From Actinernus sp. WN-2022 (lineage: Eukaryota; Cnidaria; Anthozoa; Actiniaria; Actinernidae), in contig JAOWCC010000655.1 of NCBI GenBank assembly GCA_030867875.1, positions 11,802,269 through 11,866,268 of the forward strand: a stretch of DNA of 64,000 nt, written 5' to 3'. Below are positions 59,845 to 64,000 of the stretch, piece by piece. Under the pieces are notes generated by a model. That model worked only from the letters and a program-made list of their open reading frames with translations. It was not told the origin of the DNA and searched no databases. The translations under genes and the position numbers were made by a program. Each line of letters opens with the position of its first letter. The stretch's first letter is position 1.

Positions 59845-60767
59845 AACTAGCAGATGAATTGCATAGACCAATAAGACGTAAATTTACTCGGCGGCGTGTT
59901 ATAGCTAATCACATTGATGAAATATGGTGTTCTGATCTCGTTGAGATGCAACAGTTTAGCAAATGGAATAAGGGCTATCGATACCTTCTCATGGTTCTAG
60001 ACGTCTTTAGCAAATATGGTTGGATCGTACCTTTGAAAGATAAGAAAGGCGAAACAGTTATGAAAGCTTTCCAAACTATCTTCGAGGAAGGAAGAATACC
60101 AAAATATCTATGGGTCGATAAGGGTAAGGAGTACTATAATAAGCATGTGAAAGAGCTATTGGACAAGCATAGTATACAAATGTATTCAACTGAGAATGAA
60201 GAAAAGTCTTCTGTTTGCGAGAGATGGAACCGTACGATAAAGACGAAGATGTGGAAACAATTTACTGTCCAAGGTAATACGCAGTATTTAGATATGCTGC
60301 CTAGAATATTGAAACAGTACAATAGTATGAAACATTCAAGCATCAAAATGCCTCCTATTGAAGCATCTAAGAAGAAGAACGAAGGAACTGTGTACTTTAA
60401 TCTATATGGCAATATGGAGTCATTACAATCGAAACCAAAATTTAAGGTTAGCGATAAGGTTCGAATAAGCAAGTACAAGCGCAAGGTATTCGACAAAGGT
60501 TATACTCCGAATTGGACTGAAGAAGTGTTTACGATTGATAAAATCCAGTATACGAACCCTATTACTTACAAATTGAAGGACTTGAATGGTGAAGAAATAC
60601 AAGGTTCTTTCTACGAACCTGAACTATCGAAAGCGGTTCAAGAAATCTTCAGAATCAACAGAGTCATCAGAAGGAACTACAAAAAGAAGCAAGCTCTAGT
60701 ATCGTGGAAAGGGTACAGCGACGAATTCAATAGTTGGGTGCCATTCAAGAATCTAGATGCGATATGA
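59796..60767 (+). CDS. INT: Retroviral-type integrase with C-terminal chromodomain
   Basis: The catalytic core has the D,D-35-E set: WCSDLVEMQ, then LMVLDVFSKYGW region with KDKKGE and LWVDKGKEYYN, then SVCERWNRTIKTK. It ends in a chromodomain (KKQALVSWKGYSDEFNSWVP), which could direct insertion to marked chromatin. The conserved N-terminal part (LADELHRPIRRKF) lies upstream of any in-frame ATG: the first ATG codes for the Met in VEMQ after the first catalytic Asp. So it must start by frameshifting from PLA2, splicing, or a non-AUG codon such as TTG at 59,859. The start given is the first codon after the upstream stop. Confidence 0.85.
   Translation, partial: EAKKRKKPSSEENWQVKLADELHRPIRRKFTRRRVIANHIDEIWCSDLVEMQQFSKWNKGYRYLLMVLDVFSKYGWIVPLKDKKGETVMKAFQTIFEEGRIPKYLWVDKGKEYYNKHVKELLDKHSIQMYSTENEEKSSVCERWNRTIKTKMWKQFTVQGNTQYLDMLPRILKQYNSMKHSSIKMPPIEASKKKNEGTVYFNLYGNMESLQSKPKFKVSDKVRISKYKRKVFDKGYTPNWTEEVFTIDKIQYTNPITYKLKDLNGEEIQGSFYEPELSKAVQEIFRINRVIRRNYKKKQALVSWKGYSDEFNSWVPFKNLDAI
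59802..59808 (+). promoter_or_regulatory. Canonical -1 ribosomal frameshift heptamer A AAA AAC
   Basis: In the PLA2 frame the codons are CCA AAA AAC, so the heptamer is in the correct phase for -1 slippage. The -1 frame is the integrase frame; its last upstream stop (TAA) is at 59,793-59,795, only 6 nt before the heptamer, and the PLA2 stop is at 59,842-59,844. No downstream pseudoknot was identified by eye. Confidence 0.6.
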
Positions 60768-60791
60768 AAATAATATAAGCATACAATATAG

Positions 60792-60932
60792 ATGCATGCT
60801 AAATTAATCAAATTACTTGATAGCATAAGAAAAGTAATCGATACTTGCGAAGCACTACTGAAAAGATTTAAACGTATATTGTCTTCTATACGTATATTGT
60901 CTTCTATACGTATATATGGTAGAACCGAATAA
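60792..60932 (+). CDS. Small basic amphipathic protein, 46 aa
   Basis: The ATG at 60,792 follows ATACAATATAG, the exact element before the gene at 52,632. The frame encodes an amphipathic Lys/Arg/Leu/Ile-rich peptide (KLIKLLDSIRKVIDTCEALL) ending in two ILSSIRI repeats, which come from the promoter repeat of the next gene. It overlaps that gene by 17 nt. It may be a membrane-active peptide or only a leader; weakly supported. Confidence 0.4.
   Translation: MHAKLIKLLDSIRKVIDTCEALLKRFKRILSSIRILSSIRIYGRTE
60871..60915 (+). promoter_or_regulatory. Duplicated TATACGTATA element
   Basis: The unit TTGTCTTCTATACGTATA occurs twice in tandem just before the ATG at 60,916, preceded by a third, partial AACGTATA. 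It is the clearest repeat of the start-proximal palindrome in E3. Confidence 0.6.
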
Positions 60933-61110
60933 CGATAAAAAGAAAAGGAAGACTAGATGCGACAAAATATATGAATGTAGCAATGACCGAGTTAAGGCGT
61001 GGTTCAATACCCATAAATTCTATTGCCTATTATGTGAGAAAGAGATGCATCCAGCTTCGAAATATACACATCTGAAATCTAAGAAGCACATAAACGCACA
61101 TCGAAAATAA
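60916..61110 (+). CDS. Small C2H2-type zinc finger protein, 64 aa
   Basis: A basic N-terminus (NNDKKKRKTRC) followed by one finger FYCLLCEKEM..KYTHLKSKKH with CxxC and HxxxxxH spacing, close to U1-type C2H2 fingers. Such single-finger proteins are found beside the polymerase gene in Polintons as I recall. It may bind DNA or RNA. Its start overlaps the TATACGTATATATG element. Confidence 0.65.
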   Translation: MVEPNNDKKKRKTRCDKIYECSNDRVKAWFNTHKFYCLLCEKEMHPASKYTHLKSKKHINAHRK

Positions 61111-61127
61111 AAAACATATAGATTCGA

Positions 61128-61199
61128 TTAAACGTACGACGACACTTAAACGTATGACGACACTTAAACGTATGACGACACTTAAACGTATGACGACAT
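61128..61199. repeat. 18-bp tandem repeat before the polymerase gene
   Basis: Four copies of TTAAACGTATGACGACAC (the first with C for T) end 9 nt before the polymerase start. Each contains AACGTATGACG, resembling half of the TATACGTATA palindrome. It may be an upstream control element. Confidence 0.65.
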
Positions 61200-61207
61200 A
61201 TTGTAGT

Positions 61208-64000
61208 ATGCCTGAAAATCAGATGAAAACGAATGAAATTATTATCTCAACTAATAGTAATATGAATGCTAGCGATCTTAAGAAATTGTCTAAATCGAAA
61301 CTTATCGAATTGCTATTGAAACGAAATACTATAAGACGTCCAAAAATTGAAATCGTAGATGACTACAAACCAGTTCCTACTCCACGAAGAAGCGTTAAGG
61401 ACATGATCGAACGCTACGAGGAAAACATCATCCTACCACCAACCCGATTCAGAGATGACTACAAACCAATCCCAGCTCAGAGGACCATTAAGAATACAAC
61501 CAAAAGACCGGTTCCTGCTCCAAGAACTAAGATCACGCAACGAGATAGAGCTATGAAGGGTTCAATCAGATCATTTGAAGTCGCCATTAAGAACAATAAA
61601 GACCCACTAGTACAACTAGCCACTACGAGAAAAGGCATTCAGAATCAATTCAAAACACTACTAATTGATACTAACGGCTATAAATTCGTCGAAACAATAA
61701 GGGTTACATTCGAAAAGCAATTAGATGAAGACAAGACAACAATCAAAACGGCTTATTTCAATAGCACTGCATTCACAGTAATCAATGAAACCAACATCGT
61801 GGAAGGACTACAATCATCCAAACAACAAATACTAAATAAAATAGCGCAATGGATCTCAGAGGGTTCAGGATGGACTATAGAGACAATCAACAAACATTAT
61901 ATCAACATAGTCAAGTATGAGCCTATGAAAGGAAGCAGCTACATTGAACTACCATCAGAACTTCAAAATTCAGCTAAAGGCTTGATCAATATGAAAAACA
62001 TCGACGACGAATGCTTCAGATGGTGCCACGTAAGGCACTTGAATCCACAGGAAAAATATCCTCAGAGAATCAAGAAGAGCGATAGAAAATCCGCAAAGGA
62101 CCTAGACTATTCAAATATCGAATTTCCAGTGACTACCAAGCATTACAATAAAATCGAGAAGCAAAATAACATAAGCATCAACGTATTTGGATACGAAAAT
62201 AAGAAGCCATATCCACTATTCGTATCGAAAGAAAAGTACGATGATCATATGGATCTGTTATTGATTACTGAAGATACGAACAAACATTACGTTCTAATAA
62301 AAGACTTCAATAAATTCATGTACAACCAAACGAAGCACAAGAATAGAAAGCACTTCTGTAGACATTGCTTACAATGCTTTGGATCTGAAAGAGTCCTAAT
62401 CAACCATAAAGAAGTATGTATCGAAGTAAATGGTGAGCAAGCAATCCAAATGCCTACCAAATCAAATAATATGCTACGATTTAAGAACTACAACAAGCAA
62501 CTACCAGCTATATTCGTTATCTATGCAGACTTCGAAAGCATAACACGCAAAATCGATGGATGCATGCCTAACAATAACAACTCATATACTGAAGCATATC
62601 AACAGCATATCGACTGTAGTTATGGATACAAACTAGTTTGCCGTTATGATGATCGATACAGCAAGCCATTGAAAACGTATCGAGGAGAGAACAGTGCATA
62701 CAAATTCCTCGAAGAAATGCTCAATGAAGTAAAATGGTGTCAAGATACGATAAAGAGCCATTTCAATAAAGACATGGTGCTGACTAAGAAAGACAAACTA
62801 GACTTCAAAGATGCTACCAAATGCCATATATGCGATATCGAATACCTAGTAAATGACATCAGAGTTCGAGATCACTGCCATATCACTGGAAAATACAGAG
62901 GATCATCTCATCAAATATGCAATCTCAACTTCGACATAAAAGCTGAAGAAATTAAGATCCCAGTCTTCTTTCACAATCTTCGAGGATATGACTCTCATCT
63001 AATTATGCAACAGATCGGCAAAGTCATCAAGAATCATCCATACATAGACAAGAATGGTAATACAAAATACCATAAGCTCAACGTAATCCCTAATAATATG
63101 GAGAAGTACATGGCATTCATGCTAGGCAATAACCTCACATTTCTCGACAGTTTCCAATTTATGGGTCAATCACTTAGCACATTAGCAACTAATCTTCCAG
63201 AAGACAAATTCATATACACCAAGAAAGACTTCGCAAACGACGAGCAATTCGAATTAGCAAAAAGGAAAGGAGTCTATCCATACGACTTCATGGATGACTT
63301 CGAAAAATTCGACTACGAATGCCTTCCTAAGAAAGAAGACTTCTATAGCATCATCAATGATGAGCACATATCGAATGCTGACTACGAGCATGCATTAAAA
63401 GTATACGATACCTTCGAAATGACTTCTATGGGTGATTACCATGACCTTTACCTAACAATCGACGTACTTCTCTTGACAGACGTCTTCGAAAATTTCAGAT
63501 CTATGTCGATTTCGAATTACGGCCTCGACCCATGTCATTATTTTACGACTCCTGGTTTAAGTTTTGATGCGATGCTCAAAATGACTAAAGTCGAATTAGA
63601 GTTGATCACTGACATAGATATCTACCAGTTTATTGAGAAGGGCATGAGAGGTGGCACTAGTTACATAGCCCATAGATACGCTAAAGCAAATCACGAATAC
63701 CTAAAAGATTACGATAAAGACGCTCCAAATAGCCATATAATCTACCTCGATGCTAATAACCTCTACGGCTACGCCATGAGCGAATACCTACCTACTGGTG
63801 GATTCCGATGGCTAACCATAAAAGAGATCGAAAATACAAATCTAGCTAAGTATGATGAGCATAGCAAAAAAGGACTCATAATTGAGGTTGATTTAGAATA
63901 CCCTAAATCTATACATGACGATCATAACGACTATCCATTAGCAGTAGAAAAGATGTGCATAGATAACGACATGCTATCAGACTATTGCAAAGACATCCAA
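61208..64000 (+). CDS. POLB: Protein-primed type family-B DNA polymerase (partial, 3' end outside window)
   Basis: 931 codons are open to the end of the window. In order: a SAP-like helix pair (SDLKKLSKSKLIELLLKR, ~20-37); repeats of DDYKPVP/PAPRT-type (~55-115); a C2H2-like finger (~384-405); ExoI YADFES (~439); an endonuclease-VII-like zinc site (CHIC..DHCHITGKYRG..CN, ~539-575); ExoII HNLRGYDSHL (~588); FLDSFQFM (~645); YLTIDVLLLTDVF (~746); polymerase motif A IYLDANNLYGYAM (~844). The PLAVEK sequence near the end precedes the missing B and C motifs. It replicates the element using a terminal protein primer. The start follows the 18-bp repeats. Confidence 0.9.
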   Translation, partial: MPENQMKTNEIIISTNSNMNASDLKKLSKSKLIELLLKRNTIRRPKIEIVDDYKPVPTPRRSVKDMIERYEENIILPPTRFRDDYKPIPAQRTIKNTTKRPVPAPRTKITQRDRAMKGSIRSFEVAIKNNKDPLVQLATTRKGIQNQFKTLLIDTNGYKFVETIRVTFEKQLDEDKTTIKTAYFNSTAFTVINETNIVEGLQSSKQQILNKIAQWISEGSGWTIETINKHYINIVKYEPMKGSSYIELPSELQNSAKGLINMKNIDDECFRWCHVRHLNPQEKYPQRIKKSDRKSAKDLDYSNIEFPVTTKHYNKIEKQNNISINVFGYENKKPYPLFVSKEKYDDHMDLLLITEDTNKHYVLIKDFNKFMYNQTKHKNRKHFCRHCLQCFGSERVLINHKEVCIEVNGEQAIQMPTKSNNMLRFKNYNKQLPAIFVIYADFESITRKIDGCMPNNNNSYTEAYQQHIDCSYGYKLVCRYDDRYSKPLKTYRGENSAYKFLEEMLNEVKWCQDTIKSHFNKDMVLTKKDKLDFKDATKCHICDIEYLVNDIRVRDHCHITGKYRGSSHQICNLNFDIKAEEIKIPVFFHNLRGYDSHLIMQQIGKVIKNHPYIDKNGNTKYHKLNVIPNNMEKYMAFMLGNNLTFLDSFQFMGQSLSTLATNLPEDKFIYTKKDFANDEQFELAKRKGVYPYDFMDDFEKFDYECLPKKEDFYSIINDEHISNADYEHALKVYDTFEMTSMGDYHDLYLTIDVLLLTDVFENFRSMSISNYGLDPCHYFTTPGLSFDAMLKMTKVELELITDIDIYQFIEKGMRGGTSYIAHRYAKANHEYLKDYDKDAPNSHIIYLDANNLYGYAMSEYLPTGGFRWLTIKEIENTNLAKYDEHSKKGLIIEVDLEYPKSIHDDHNDYPLAVEKMCIDNDMLSDYCKDIQ

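Larger units (their letters stand above)
49018..64000 (+). mobile_element. Polinton/Maverick element E3 (right end outside window)
   Basis: The element holds a full set of hallmark genes: packaging ATPase, penton-like and hexon-like capsid proteins, adenain-type protease, integrase and family-B DNA polymerase, plus phospholipase A2 and fibre genes. Genes from 52,632 rightward all lie on the plus strand; three upstream genes lie on the minus strand. Apart from the partial polymerase, no gene shows a break, so this copy could be young or recently active. The left end is taken as the AGTAGTATA hairpin at 49,018. The right end and its inverted repeat lie beyond the window. Confidence 0.9.

Overview
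The window looks like a piece of an animal nuclear genome, most likely an anthozoan cnidarian (coral or sea anemone); the species call is an inference. Grounds: one intact EGF-like exon with splice sites, a Crypton-type tyrosine recombinase relic, a LINE with an SGNH-esterase ORF1, a Ty3/Gypsy-like Gag relic, minisatellites, a 9-kb satellite array, and three Polinton/Maverick (adinto-like) virus-transposons. No rRNA, tRNA, CRISPR or bacterial operon was seen.

Layout. 1-9,411: Polinton E1, running right to left and leaving the window at the left edge. It holds a fused membrane protein, a conserved 604-aa protein, a broken penton-like gene, a membrane protein, a TFIIB-like factor, a Cys-rich protein, two F-box/ankyrin genes and a 318-aa unknown. 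9,412-22,467: gene-poor DNA with the EGF exon, a Crypton relic inside inverted repeats, a Gag relic, an inverted-repeat element of about 2.5 kb, MITEs and minisatellites. 22,468 to about 36,600: Polinton E2, a sister of E1 in the opposite orientation, with capsid protein, packaging ATPase, small membrane proteins and the start of an integrase. It is interrupted by a LINE (about 31,930-35,578) and cut off inside the integrase. 36,610-39,360: no gene seen. 39,361-48,391: satellite array of about 72-bp units. 49,018-64,000: Polinton E3, largely intact, of a different lineage, running off the right edge inside the DNA polymerase.

How the genes work together. E3 has a full virion set: packaging ATPase, collagen-stalked fibre plus a stand-alone fibre head, penton, small basic core protein, hexon-like capsid, two membrane-active basic proteins, adenain-type protease, and phospholipase A2. 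It also has a replication and integration set: chromodomain integrase and protein-primed type DNA polymerase B. E1 and E2 decay in different places: E1 has the intact 604-aa gene but a broken penton gene, and E2 the reverse. E1, E2 and E3 each carry a zinc-ribbon transcription factor. E1 and E2 also have intergenic hairpins flanked by A/T tracts just after stop codons, and all three share palindromic TATACGTATA-like sequences next to start codons. Together these suggest a virus-encoded transcription system.

Most notable: a canonical -1 frameshift heptamer at the PLA2/integrase overlap of E3; foldback hairpins starting AGTAGTATA at the visible end of all three Polintons; F-box/ankyrin accessory cassettes separated by a repeated intergenic block; and the collagen-like fibre.
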